Source: Trachelipus rathkii (taxonomy: Eukaryota > Arthropoda > Malacostraca > Isopoda > Trachelipodidae). From it: a stretch of 12,500 bases of DNA. The stretch's first letter is position 1. Each line of letters starts with the position of its first letter. Below the pieces are notes generated by a model that did not search any database, had not been told where the DNA came from, and worked only from the letters and a program-made list of their open reading frames with translations. The stretch covers positions 1 through 12,500 of the forward strand of contig JABUQX010142006.1 of assembly GCA_015478945.1 (NCBI GenBank). Reading direction: 5' to 3'. A program made the translations under genes and the position numbers. Below, in pieces: positions 1 through 8,385 of this stretch.

Positions 1-8
1 GTTCAAAC

Positions 9-10
<2 letters not shown>

Positions 11-39
<29 letters not shown>
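11..39. repeat. (AT)n microsatellite
   Basis: This is an uninterrupted AT dinucleotide run of about 14 units near the left edge. It is self-complementary and can form a hairpin. It is followed directly by a short GC-richer stretch (about 40-145) with no coding potential that I recognise. Confidence 0.97.
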
Positions 40-568
40 CGCAGGAACACGGCGGGACACACCTGCCCGGGTGGGGATAGCTGCTGCCTTTGTGGGTGGG
101 GAGAAATCAATGCTGAGCCTGGTGGTTATGAACTGGTGGTGTTATTATCTATTCTAGTGAAATTAATAATTATTCCTCAATGTAAATATTTATTATAAAT
201 ATGATATACACTTAGTAAAAAATAAAACACTTTTAATACAAATCAGATAACATTGCACCCTTAACAGCTAAAATGACTATGATTTTTTTAAAAATGAGTT
301 TGGGTCTAAAAAGATAATAAAACACCTGCTCAAATACAAGTTTAAAAAGAACAACGTTAATTTTCAAAAGAAGTGAATAAAATAATTCTCGACCAATCAC
401 ATACGGGGGTCATATAGAGATAAGGATTACCCCGACCAATCACAGAGTAAGGAAAACATTTCCTTTTTTCCTGCTTAAAGGATCTTTCCGGTCCAGCATG
501 TTTCAGTTTGAAATGTATTTATAAAAATAATAATAACAATGATTTCTTGTCTATACGGGAATTACCTT
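40..568. other. AT-rich unique sequence, no gene seen
   Basis: The first 100 bases are G-rich (runs such as gtggggagaaat) and the rest is AT-rich and littered with stops in all frames. I see no open frame or transposon motif. The one structured element is a perfect 12-bp direct repeat, CGACCAATCACA, at 390-401 and 433-444; see findings. Confidence 0.6.
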
Positions 569-796
569 TTGACCTATTGTTAGGATTAAATTGGCCGTCT
601 ACAAGGAAACATCCTAAATTTGGAAGGCTAAATTGGGCCCTAACATGGTTATTGCACCACATTTACAGAAAAAGGTCAGTTTAAATATATTTTGACCTAG
701 GTCAGGCTTAAATCGCCTCAGGTTACAAAAAGGATTATCCTAAATTTAGACCTAAAGTAGTTATTTCAACATTTTACAGAGAGAGGTCGGTTTTGC
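569..796. repeat. diverged tandem duplication, two copies of about 110 bp
   Basis: Copy 1 (about 569-684) and copy 2 (about 689-796) share an ordered series of blocks: TTTGACCTA, an AGG-TTAAAT segment, ACAA-GGA, ATCCTAAATTT, a CTAAA segment, GGTTATT/AGTTATT, ACATTTACAG/ACATTTTACAG and finally A-G-AGGTC-GTTT. Spacing between blocks is nearly the same in both copies, so this is an old tandem duplication with many substitutions. I do not recognise the unit as a known element. Confidence 0.7.
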
Positions 797-885
797 GTAT
801 CTGTAAGGAGTGCGGGTTGTTGTGTTTTCGTGATGGATTGTCAATGTACATAGATAATAATAATAATAATAAAGAAAACCCGGGT

Positions 886-1395
886 ATTTAAAAACTTTGA
901 AATATTTTTAGTTAACATCCGAGTGAATAATATAAATGTAAGTGAATAATTGTTATTTTTAAATAAAAACTTAGAGACGATTTTAATAAAATACATGTTA
1001 TGTTAGCAGAGAAGAACTTATTTTGTTATTTTATACTTATTACATGGCTAAAGATGATGTAAAACAGTAAGTCAATAGAACAAAACGTGGCATAGCTTGA
1101 TGTAGAGGGGGTGCTAGGGGCTGGCCTTACTGATTTACTGGTTTATTGCTTTTAAGGCACGTAAAATGTATGTTTTTAATAAAATTTCATAAAATTTTAG
1201 TAAAAATTATTTTAAAACTTGATAGTTATAAAATTTATAAGACAAAAAGTATTAACAGTTAATAATAAATTCTTTGCTCAAAGATAATGATTGATTTATT
1301 AGAAGTTTTAAGAAACTTTTGAAATAATTTTAGTTATATTTGAATGAGTAATATAAATGTGCGTATTTTTTAGTAAAACATAAAATGTTTTTATT
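886..1395. repeat. direct repeat pair flanking a 'cagtaa' unit
   Basis: About 889-975 and 1310-1395 are diverged copies. Both run A-rich-ACTTTTGAAATA, then TTTTTAGTTA, then a GAGTGAATAATATAAATGT-like block, then a TATTTTTTA-rich end. Between them, at about 1060-1190, lies a degenerate copy of the repeat that recurs at 2.2-2.6 kb, sharing GGTGCTAGGGG and GATTTACTGGTTTATTGC-like blocks. The interval is therefore part of a larger duplicated mosaic. Confidence 0.6.
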
Positions 1396-1402
1396 AAATT
1401 AT

Positions 1403-1434
1403 ACGTTATATGTGTAAGTGAGTGTGCGTGGAGT

Positions 1435-1470
<36 letters not shown>

Positions 1471-1805
1471 CTGTGTGGGTAAGTAAATCTGTGTGTGTAA
1501 GTAAATCTGTGTGTGAGGTGTAAAAAAGTAAATCTGTGCAGTGTAAAGTAGAAATCATGTGAGTGTAGTAAATCTGTGTGTGAGTGTAAGTGTAAATGTA
1601 AGAAAAGTGTCTATGGGACAAATGCTTGAGTGTCATGAGTAGAATGTGTGTATAAGTATCATAATTGAATGTGTGTGTGTGACCGCATGTGTATAAGAGT
1701 AAATGTGAGAAGTGTCTATGGGTAAAATGTAAGTGTCATGGTGAATTGTGTGTGTAAGAAGTGTCATAGTGAATGTGTGTATATGTGTAAGTGTATGTGT
1801 GTGTT

Positions 1806-1846
<41 letters not shown>

Positions 1847-1854
1847 CTGTGTGT

Positions 1855-1897
<43 letters not shown>

Positions 1898-1900
1898 CTA
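1403..1900. repeat. GT-rich minisatellite and (GT)n microsatellites
   Basis: Pure GT runs at about 1438-1466, 1796-1842 and 1859-1896 are separated by degenerate GT-rich repeats. Recurrent phrases include TAAATCTGTGTGTG, AGTGTCTATGGG, AAGTGTCATGGTGAATGTG and GTGTATAAG. Open frames across it encode only Thr-His or Val-Cys dipeptides, which is the expected product of a GT repeat, so no gene is called. Confidence 0.93.
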
Positions 1901-2040
1901 AATAATAATAACAATAGGCATGAAGTAAATAACACTAAAGTATAATAAAAATAAAATAATAAAAATAATAAAAATAATAATAAAGAAATAAATAAAAATA
2001 ATAATAAAAGAAAATAAATAAAAGTTTTAAACAAAATAAA
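1901..2040. repeat. A-rich (AAT)n/(AAAT)n low-complexity tract
   Basis: The tract is built from AATAATAA and AAATAAA words and immediately follows the (GT)n block. Similar tracts occur at 3795-3900 and 3985-4045. There is no coding content. Confidence 0.85.
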
Positions 2041-2060
2041 ACATAATGTTAATAAAATAT

Positions 2061-2640
2061 ATGAGTTAAAAGCAGTAAAGCAGAAAGATTTAAAACAGTA
2101 AAAGCAGAAAGTTAAAGCAGTAAAGCAGAAAGTTAAAAACAGTAAAGCAGAGAGAAAGTTAAGAAGCAGTAAAACATGGAGTTAAAGCAGTAAACGAGTA
2201 AAACAAAAGCATACTTTGTTCCGCCCTTGGTGTTAGGTCACACCTCTGTTGATTTACTGCTTTAAGGTCTGTAATGTTAATGAATATGTGAGTTAAGCAT
2301 TAAAACATATGAGTTAAAAGCAGTAAAACATGAGTTAAAAGCAGTAAAACATGAAAGGTTAAAGCAGTAAAACAGTAAAACAAAGAAATGGATAATCCCT
2401 AGGTGTTAGGTAGCACCTCTATTGTTTACTGATTACTGCTTTAAAAAATGCCAATGTTGCTAATAAATATGTGAGTTAAGCAGTAAAACATATAAGTTAA
2501 AACAGTAAAACATGAGGAGGTTAAAACGGTAAAACAGTAAAACAAAGAAACATACTAATCCCCCTAGGTGTTGGTAGCACATCTATTGATTTACTGATTT
2601 ACTGCTTTAAGATCTGTAAAAACATATGTTTTTAATAATA
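2061..2640. repeat. tandem repeat array, about 170-bp unit with internal inverted motif
   Basis: An array of short GTTAAAGCAGTAAAACA-like subrepeats (about 2061-2210) leads into three successive copies of a longer unit beginning near 2221, 2398 and 2561. Each has CCTAGGTGTTAGG (or close), then a GCACCTCTATTG-like block, then GATTTACTGCTTTAAG, then GTTAAGCAGTAAAACAT repeats. TTTACTGCTTTAA (2253-2265, 2598-2610) is the exact reverse complement of TTAAAGCAGTAAA (2112-2124, 2182-2194, 2359-2371), so the array contains many potential fold-back arms. No coding capacity is visible. Confidence 0.85.
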
Positions 2641-2699
2641 TTTGTGCCTAATATTAGGATGGGCTAAAATTGATCATGGAAGACCAAAGGAGTTGAAGT

Positions 2700-2946
2700 C
2701 GTGTGTTTATACATGTTGTATAAGAAGTCACTTAAATGTAAAGGAGTGTAAAGTGTCTATGGTGAGTGTAAGTGTCATGGTGAATGTGTGTATAAGAAGT
2801 AAAGTGTCTATAATTATTGTATGTGTGTGTGTTTGTGACCGCTTATGTATAGGAAATATGAGTGTCTATGGGTAAATGTAAGTGTCATGGTGAATGTGTG
2901 TATAACGATGTCATGGTGAATGTCTATTGTACTTAAAGTGTCATAG

Positions 2947-2983
<37 letters not shown>

Positions 2984-3030
2984 AGTAGAAATTCATTTTA
3001 AAAGTGGACCTGACTGTTCGTATGTGTGTT

Positions 3031-3066
<36 letters not shown>
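2700..3066. repeat. second GT-rich minisatellite block with (GT)n
   Basis: This diverged copy of the 1600-1785 block repeats the same phrases in the same order: AGTGTCTATGG, GTAAGTGTCATGGTGAATGTGTGTATAA-like, then a distinctive GTGACCGC followed by T/A-TGTATA. That phrase sits at about 1680 in the first block and about 2835 here. Pure (GT)n runs occupy about 2950-2981 and 3033-3066. Confidence 0.85.
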
Positions 3067-3067
<1 letters not shown>

Positions 3068-3195
3068 ACGGATGGAATAAGTTGGGATAGTCCAGCTTAG
3101 GTGGGTTCCACTGCGACCTCATGTTAGCTTTTGAATACCATAGTTCAGATCAGGTGTGGATGAGCTCAAGGCAGGGCGGAGGCTAGGTGCAGGGT
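3067..3195. other. short complex sequence, unrecognised
   Basis: This mixed-composition stretch lies between (GT)n and the TTAGG-like patch. I see no open frame of note and no recognisable element. Confidence 0.5.
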
Positions 3196-3355
3196 AAGGA
3201 CAGGTGTAGGCTAGTAGGTGTAGGTGTACGCTAGGTTAGGTTAAGGTTAGGTTGGGATTGGGTTGGGTTGGGTTAGGTTAGGATAGGGTTACATATTTAG
3301 GTAAGGTCAGGTTAGGTGCAGGTTTAGGCTAGGTGTAGGCTGGGTATAGGGTATC
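3196..3355 (+). repeat. degenerate TTAGG/TAGGT telomere-like tract
   Basis: Repeated pentamers TAGGT, TTAGG and TTGGG occur in head-to-tail runs, densest at about 3231-3295 (GGTTAGG and GGTTGGG blocks) with looser GTGCAGG/GTGTAGG variants on both sides. (TTAGG)n is the ancestral arthropod telomere repeat. This short, decayed copy inside other sequence would be an interstitial telomere-like tract or a simple AACCT microsatellite, not a chromosome end. Confidence 0.7.
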
Positions 3356-3393
3356 CGGCAAGGTCAATGTCGAAATATCATGATCAAACAAGG

Positions 3394-3700
<307 letters not shown>

Positions 3701-4101
3701 ATTTATATGAAACAAACAACAAACATTGTAGATGCACATTCGAATTTTTGGATCGTAAAAAGCCACGTGTTAGTTCGCTGGACGAAACCTAATACCAAAA
3801 ATAAAAATAAAAATAATGAAAATAATTAAAATAATTAAAAATAATAAAAATAATTAAAATAAAAATGAATAAAATAATTCAAATAAAATGAATAAAATTT
3901 TCGAAGTCAAAGAGAATAAACAATAATAGCACGGTCTTCCACGTGCTTTTACGGTGGCGATTCTCAATACGAGAGACCTTATAACAGAAAATAAAATAAA
4001 AATAATAAAAATACGTAAATAATAAAAGTAATTCAAATAAAAAAGTATGTTTATATGTATGTATGATAGCGATTTTACTCTCTCTCGTTGTATATTCTTA
4101 G

Positions 4102-4103
<2 letters not shown>
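3701..4103. other. A-rich spacer with two short complex islands
   Basis: Most of this is AATAAAA-type low complexity. Two complex islands (about 3715-3795 and 3900-3985) each contain CACGTG; the second has a perfect 6-bp hairpin, AGCACG...CGTGCT, around 3930-3947. I see no gene. CACGTG could be an E-box, but there is no nearby transcription unit to give that meaning. Confidence 0.5.
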
Positions 4104-4155
<52 letters not shown>

Positions 4156-4162
4156 TCTGCTG

Positions 4163-4239
<77 letters not shown>
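4104..4239. repeat. (AT)n microsatellite pair
   Basis: Two long AT runs (about 4104-4154 and 4164-4239) are split by the short interruption CTCTGCTGC. The interruption ends in CTGCTGC, a motif also seen beside AT runs at 6.9-7.5 kb and 12.27 kb. Confidence 0.97.
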
Positions 4240-4240
<1 letters not shown>

Positions 4241-4379
4241 CTTTCCTTCTACATATATTTAAATTATATATAAAAAAATCGAGGATACCTTCTAAACTTT
4301 TAATATGGAAATAGCTATTTCCAAAAGAATTTTTTTTGTATACAAAAAAAAATGATTTTATATATAGTAACATTTGTTT

Positions 4380-4705
4380 ATATATTAATGGGCATTCAGA
4401 CGGAGCCCATAGTTAAGTTCAATACACTTCCTTAAGAGGCTACGGGTCGAGTTCAGTTCGGTCAGTGACATGGAGAGTCACTTTTTAAATTCCCACAATT
4501 CCCTTTGTTCATTCTTGTGGGTGGGATGATGATTCGCATCAGAAGATAGATGATGTTATGCGCGCACGATGCATATACATGTATGCGCAAACGCATGATA
4601 CATATACATGAATGCGCCAACGTCTGTGCATATACATGGCTAAGTACTATAGGCCCAATGGGTTTCAGGATACCCGTGGAAACCTTCCAAGAAGAACAAG
4701 AGCAG
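4380..4705. other. complex segment with three hairpins and a 3-copy tandem repeat
   Basis: This is one of the few non-simple stretches between AT arrays. Three perfect inverted repeats follow each other: ATGGGC/GCCCAT (4388-4393 with 4405-4410), AGTGAC/GTCACT (4464-4469 with 4477-4482) and CCCACAA/TTGTGGG (4492-4498 with 4515-4521). Then come three units of 25-29 bp, each starting ATGCGC and ending ATATACATG (about 4558-4582, 4583-4611, 4612-4638). A forward open frame crosses the segment but ends in Tyr-Ile repeats and has no motif I recognise, so I do not call it a gene. Confidence 0.6.
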
Positions 4706-4741
<36 letters not shown>

Positions 4742-4817
4742 AACTATATTCTTTATATATATATATATATATATATGCTCTCCACCACCTTACCACCTTA
4801 TACACATAGCATATATA

Positions 4818-4873
<56 letters not shown>
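4706..4873. repeat. clustered (AT)n microsatellites
   Basis: AT runs occupy about 4706-4739, 4753-4776 and 4823-4873. The spacers carry CCACCTTACCACC and a TATAACCTTATATAT junction, the same AACCTTA word seen at many other AT arrays in this window. Confidence 0.95.
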
Positions 4874-4877
<4 letters not shown>

Positions 4878-5195
4878 AGAGCCGAATTTGAAAATAGATT
4901 CAATGAAAACTATGGTATAGGGGATTGGGAATACCTTCTTGGAGAGCCCAGACAGATAAAGCAGTCACGGTGAGTGGAACGGGTATAGAGATACGGTTAA
5001 TGAAACGGGGTAGGAGGGAAGGACTGGGAGGATGAGGGGTGTGTGTGTGAGTTATAAGGGAGAGTGTATGTGTCTATGGATGCATTCGTGGATATTAAAA
5101 TACATTCATGATCCTATGTGAAATAAACTGAAATATTTCGGATTAAAAAGGACCGAAGGTGGTGAGATAGAAAAACGAAGATGAGAAACAGCGAA
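4874..5195. other. unique purine-rich sequence, no gene seen
   Basis: This G- and A-rich stretch (for example around 4995-5040) contains a short GTGTGTGTG run and AGTGTATGTGTCTATGG near 5060, which echoes the GT-rich minisatellite phrase at 1.6-2.9 kb. No open frame or element is recognised. Confidence 0.5.
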
Positions 5196-5345
5196 AAAAC
5201 GGTCCGGCTGTGCTGTGCAGTGCGGTGCGGTGCGGTGTGGCAGGTGCGGTGCTGCTCGGTTCGGCGCGGTTCGGCGGGGCCTTGCGGTTAAGCGAAAACG
5301 CGTTGGTGAACTCCGAAACGCCCCCCCAACCTTAAGGGGGGGGGG
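5196..5345. repeat. GC-rich GGTGC/GGTTC repeat ending in a C7/G10 hairpin
   Basis: About 5208-5280 is a run of GTGCG and GGTTCGGC-like units, the only GC-rich block in the window. After 40 bases of mixed sequence comes C7 (5321-5327), an 8-base loop AACCTTAA, and G10 (5336-5345), a perfect 7-bp all-GC stem. The minus-strand open frame here (Arg/Thr/Ala/Pro-rich, then poly-Phe) is composition only and is not called. Confidence 0.8.
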
Positions 5346-5404
5346 AAAACAAAAAAAAAAAAAAATAAATAAATAAAAAAAAAAAAAAAAATAAAATCTA
5401 AAAA

Positions 5405-5435
<31 letters not shown>

Positions 5436-5472
5436 CAAAAAAAAAAAAAAAAAAAAAAGTAAAAAAAAAAAA
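5346..5472 (+). repeat. poly(A) / (AAAT)n tract
   Basis: Almost pure A spans about 125 bases, with a few T, C and G interruptions including AAATAAATAAAT. It could be the poly(A) tail of a plus-strand retroposed copy whose body lies to the left, but I cannot identify that body. A simple expansion explains it equally well. Confidence 0.85.
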
Positions 5473-5554
5473 GGTACGTGAGTAAAAAATATCCACCTGA
5501 TTAGCGATTGTGCTCATCGCTGGTCAGGTGGTAAGCACGACCGGAATGGGTATC

Positions 5555-5824
5555 CTACTACTTCTTTCACACAAGTGTAACATCTTTGAAAACGCCCAAC
5601 TCAAATCTTTGTCAGTCTTTAATATTCTAGGTGATTCTATTCCTCGTGATCTTTCTTCAAAATCTCTCTTCATTATCTCTCATATTACACAAGCTTTTAA
5701 AAGGTTGCTTACTCTTAATTATAGAGGTCTCGTTCGCCCTATATAGAGTATGCCTCATACATCTGGAGTGGTTCCACAGGCAGCTTTCTTTGAAAGAGTG
5801 AAGTCTACGGTTTTTCGTCTTATC

Positions 5825-5901
<77 letters not shown>

Positions 5902-6155
5902 CTCGCTAATACAACATAGACTGTTTTCCGAACCCTCTGATAGCTTACCTCCTTCTCTCAGGAGAACTTGTGAGACTCGCCAGTCTAAACAATCTTATTC
6001 ATTCTCAGCTAAACACTCTGACCTCAGACACTCTGACTCCAGAGTTTAGAGCTATGCTCATTCTTAAATATAGTGGTAAATTATGAAACACACTCCCTTC
6101 TTCTATTTTCTTCATTCTCAATGACTTAAACGCTTTGATTCATGTCGGCTCTTGA
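5555..6155 (+). pseudogene. Jockey-like non-LTR retrotransposon, 3' end of reverse-transcriptase ORF, broken
   Basis: This is the C-terminal tail of a LINE ORF2, downstream of the reverse-transcriptase catalytic core. From family knowledge, the tail of Jockey-like elements reads FxxLGxxI...W, then YxxxxRPxxEYxxHxWGG, LLxRVQSKAxRLI, an LPPPL block and LWNxLPxxVF. Here I see SVFNILG and DLSSKS, then YRGLVRP (5720-5740), IEYASYIWSGST (5743-5778, next frame), ERVKSTVFRLINS (5792-5830, original frame), SDSLPPSLRRT (from 5936) and GKL-stop-NTLPSSIFF (around 6075-6110), where the expected Trp codon is TGA. There are stops at 5744-5746, 6047-6049 and 6084-6086 and several frameshifts. A 70-bp CT repeat sits inside the reading frame. 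The copy is 5'-truncated and dead. Family level (Jockey-like) is my reading of the motifs. Confidence 0.8.
5829..5898 (+). repeat. (CT)35 microsatellite inside the LINE remnant
   Basis: A pure 70-bp CT run lies between the RLINS and SDSLPP blocks of the LINE tail. It translates as Ser-Leu repeats in the LINE frame and occupies the place where related elements have a segment rich in Ser and Leu. The frame is the same before and after it. Confidence 0.97.
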
Positions 6156-6225
6156 CTAATCGGATTTTGGACAAGATTCTTCAACTCGATAGATTTCATT
6201 TCAACCCTTCGACTTTCCCCAAACG
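6156..6225 (+). other. probable 3' untranslated tail of the LINE
   Basis: About 70 bases of non-repetitive sequence lie between the last recognisable codons and the following (AT)n. By position it is probably the element's 3' UTR. No poly(A) signal is obvious, and the sequence passes straight into a TA repeat at 6226. Confidence 0.4.
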
Positions 6226-6500
6226 ATATATATATATATATACTTATATATATATTTATTTTTCTACCCACCAACAACAATATATTATATATATATATAT
6301 ACTATATATATATATATATATGTATATGCTCGCTAACTTAACCATAACTGCTTGCTACTATGCTATATAACAATAATATGTATATATATATTACTATATA
6401 ATAATATATATATATATATATACACCTATATATATATATATATATATATAACAGCAACATATGTATATGCTATATATGCTGTGCTATATATATATATAAC
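6226..6500. repeat. (AT)n clusters with short spacers
   Basis: AT runs occupy about 6226-6242, 6280-6322, 6402-6421 and 6428-6450 and recur to 6500. The spacers consist mainly of AACAATA, ACTT and GCTATATA words. Only repeat-derived Tyr-Ile frames are present. Confidence 0.92.
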
Positions 6501-6589
6501 ATATCATTCTATTGGTTTAATAAAGCATTTTTGTGGCATTAAAATTATAGCAACTTATCTCCATATGTTTATAAGCTTTAGCTGTATAC

Positions 6590-6980
6590 CAACAACAGTA
6601 ACGCATAGCAGCCAGCCTTAGCCAGCAATATCATAGCATGTGCCAGCCAGCCAGCCAGCAATAATATGCCAATAGCCAGCCAGCCAATAGCAATAGCCAG
6701 CCAACATACATATAGCATGTATATACATGTAGTATATAACAATAACAATAACGCCAGCCAATAACCAATAACTCTAACTCAGTAATATGGGGTATACGTT
6801 TAATGAATTTTTTTTCTTCTCAAACGATTAACATAATATATATGTAGTATATTATATGTCTCCCATTGCTGCTCTTTAGCTCTTTGCTCTTCCTGTATGT
6901 ATATATATAGCATATGGCATATGCTGCTAACAATAATAATATATAGCAACCTTATATATGCTAATAATATATATCATATG

Positions 6981-7012
<32 letters not shown>

Positions 7013-7638
7013 ATATGCTCTTATAATAATATATGTAGTATATATATACCATACTGCATATAGTAACAACAGCCTTCTTTCAGCCAACAGTAGCTGCTGC
7101 TGTAGCACCAACAGCCAACCTTAGCCCCTTAGCCAATAGTATATATATGTATATGCTGCTATGCTGCTGCCATATCAACAACAGCTGTAGCTGGCTCTTA
7201 ACAACCCAGTAGTAACCAGTAGCCAGCCAGCCAGCCAGCAGCCAACCCAGCGCTAGTATAACCAGCAATAGCCTTAGCATATGTAACCAACTAGCAGCCA
7301 ATATGCTGCTGCTGCTATACCGCAACAACAGCATATGCTATGTAGCCTTTATATATATACTATGTATATATATATATACCAACCTTTCAACAGCAATCTT
7401 TGCTAACTCTTTTGTATATATATACCAACAATATCGCTCACTGCTGCTAACAATAACAGCCTTAGCCAACTGTATATGTATATATACTTATATATGTATA
7501 TAACCTAATAATATATAATTTGCCGGCTCCGCAGCCTTGTATATATGTATATAATGTATATATATATAACCTTATCTTCATATATTTTAACAATAATATT
7601 ATATATATATGTATATATATATAACTATATATATAACC

Positions 7639-7699
<61 letters not shown>

Positions 7700-8220
7700 C
7701 AATAACTTAATATATATATATATAATAATATATATATATATAACATATAATAATAATATATATATATATATATATAGCATAATATATGCTCTAGCTAACT
7801 CAGCTAGCAATAATATGCCAGCTTGTATAGTAATATGTATATAGTAATAACCATTATGTATAATAACATATAACTCATACCTGTATAGCAACAACCAATA
7901 ATAACATAATAACAGTATAATAATATAGTAACAATAATAACCAACAGCCTTAACTTAATAATAATAATAATAATATACCTATAATTATCAATAACATATG
8001 TATAATAATAATAATAATATAATAATATATAATAATAATAATATACATATATTATGTAATATACTCGCCTTAATATATAATAGCCCAACCTTAGCTATGC
8101 TATATACCAGCAATATATATGGCGCTGTATAACTGTAGCAGCAACCATCAGCAACAGCATGCTGACCAAGATCTGAACTGATCTGTCACCATGGGTTGCC
8201 AGCCAGCCTTATATATATAT
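6590..8220. repeat. cryptic low-complexity region, AGCC/AAT/CTG words with (AT)n
   Basis: The region is built from a small vocabulary: GCCAGCCAGCCAG (about 6642-6658, 7203-7222), AACAATAAC, GCTGCTGCTG (about 7301-7316), AATAATAATAAT (about 7959-7976, 8003-8042), TTAGCC and (AT)n (about 6978-7017, 7648-7698, 7708-7742, 7757-7777). No stretch has normal codon texture on either strand. A minus-strand frame near 7080-7334 and several Ile/Tyr frames are translations of these words and are not called genes. Confidence 0.85.
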
Positions 8221-8264
8221 CAACATAATATATATATATAGCATATATATATATATAGCTCTTA

Positions 8265-8299
<35 letters not shown>

Positions 8300-8385
8300 T
8301 CTTTCAACAAATGATGTAACTTAATATGTATATATATATAATATATAATATATATATATGTATATAACTTAATATATCAATAACC
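8221..8385. repeat. (AT)n clusters
   Basis: AT runs occupy about 8228-8240, 8243-8257, 8272-8299 and 8329-8360, with AACTTAATAT spacers. Confidence 0.92.

Noticed and set aside
1406..2034. Thr-His and Val-Cys rich open frames on the minus and plus strands
   Set aside because: They are translations of (GT)n/(AC)n. The hydrophobic stretch in the minus frame comes from the AAT-rich tract.
3715..3990. tRNA-like or SINE promoter (A and B box) in the complex islands
   Set aside because: There is no GGTTCGAxTCC B box at the proper spacing and no cloverleaf; only a short CACGTG-containing hairpin is present.
4550..4891. 113-codon forward open frame with a non-simple first half
   Set aside because: The first half is mostly the ATGCGC/ATACATG tandem repeat and the second half is AT repeat. 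The short middle has no motif I recognise, and there is no splice or promoter evidence.
5106..5438. Minus-strand frame with poly-Phe and Arg/Ala/Pro-rich parts
   Set aside because: It results from the poly(A) tract and the GGTGC repeat read in reverse.
7080..7334. Minus-strand frame with a hydrophobic, membrane-like Leu-rich stretch
   Set aside because: The Leu and Ala residues come from AGCC, GCTG and CAG words on the opposite strand; the whole interval is low complexity.
6600..8060. CRISPR-like or regular spacer array
   Set aside because: The repeated words are 3-12 bases with irregular spacing and no conserved repeat with unique spacers; the context is animal low-complexity DNA.
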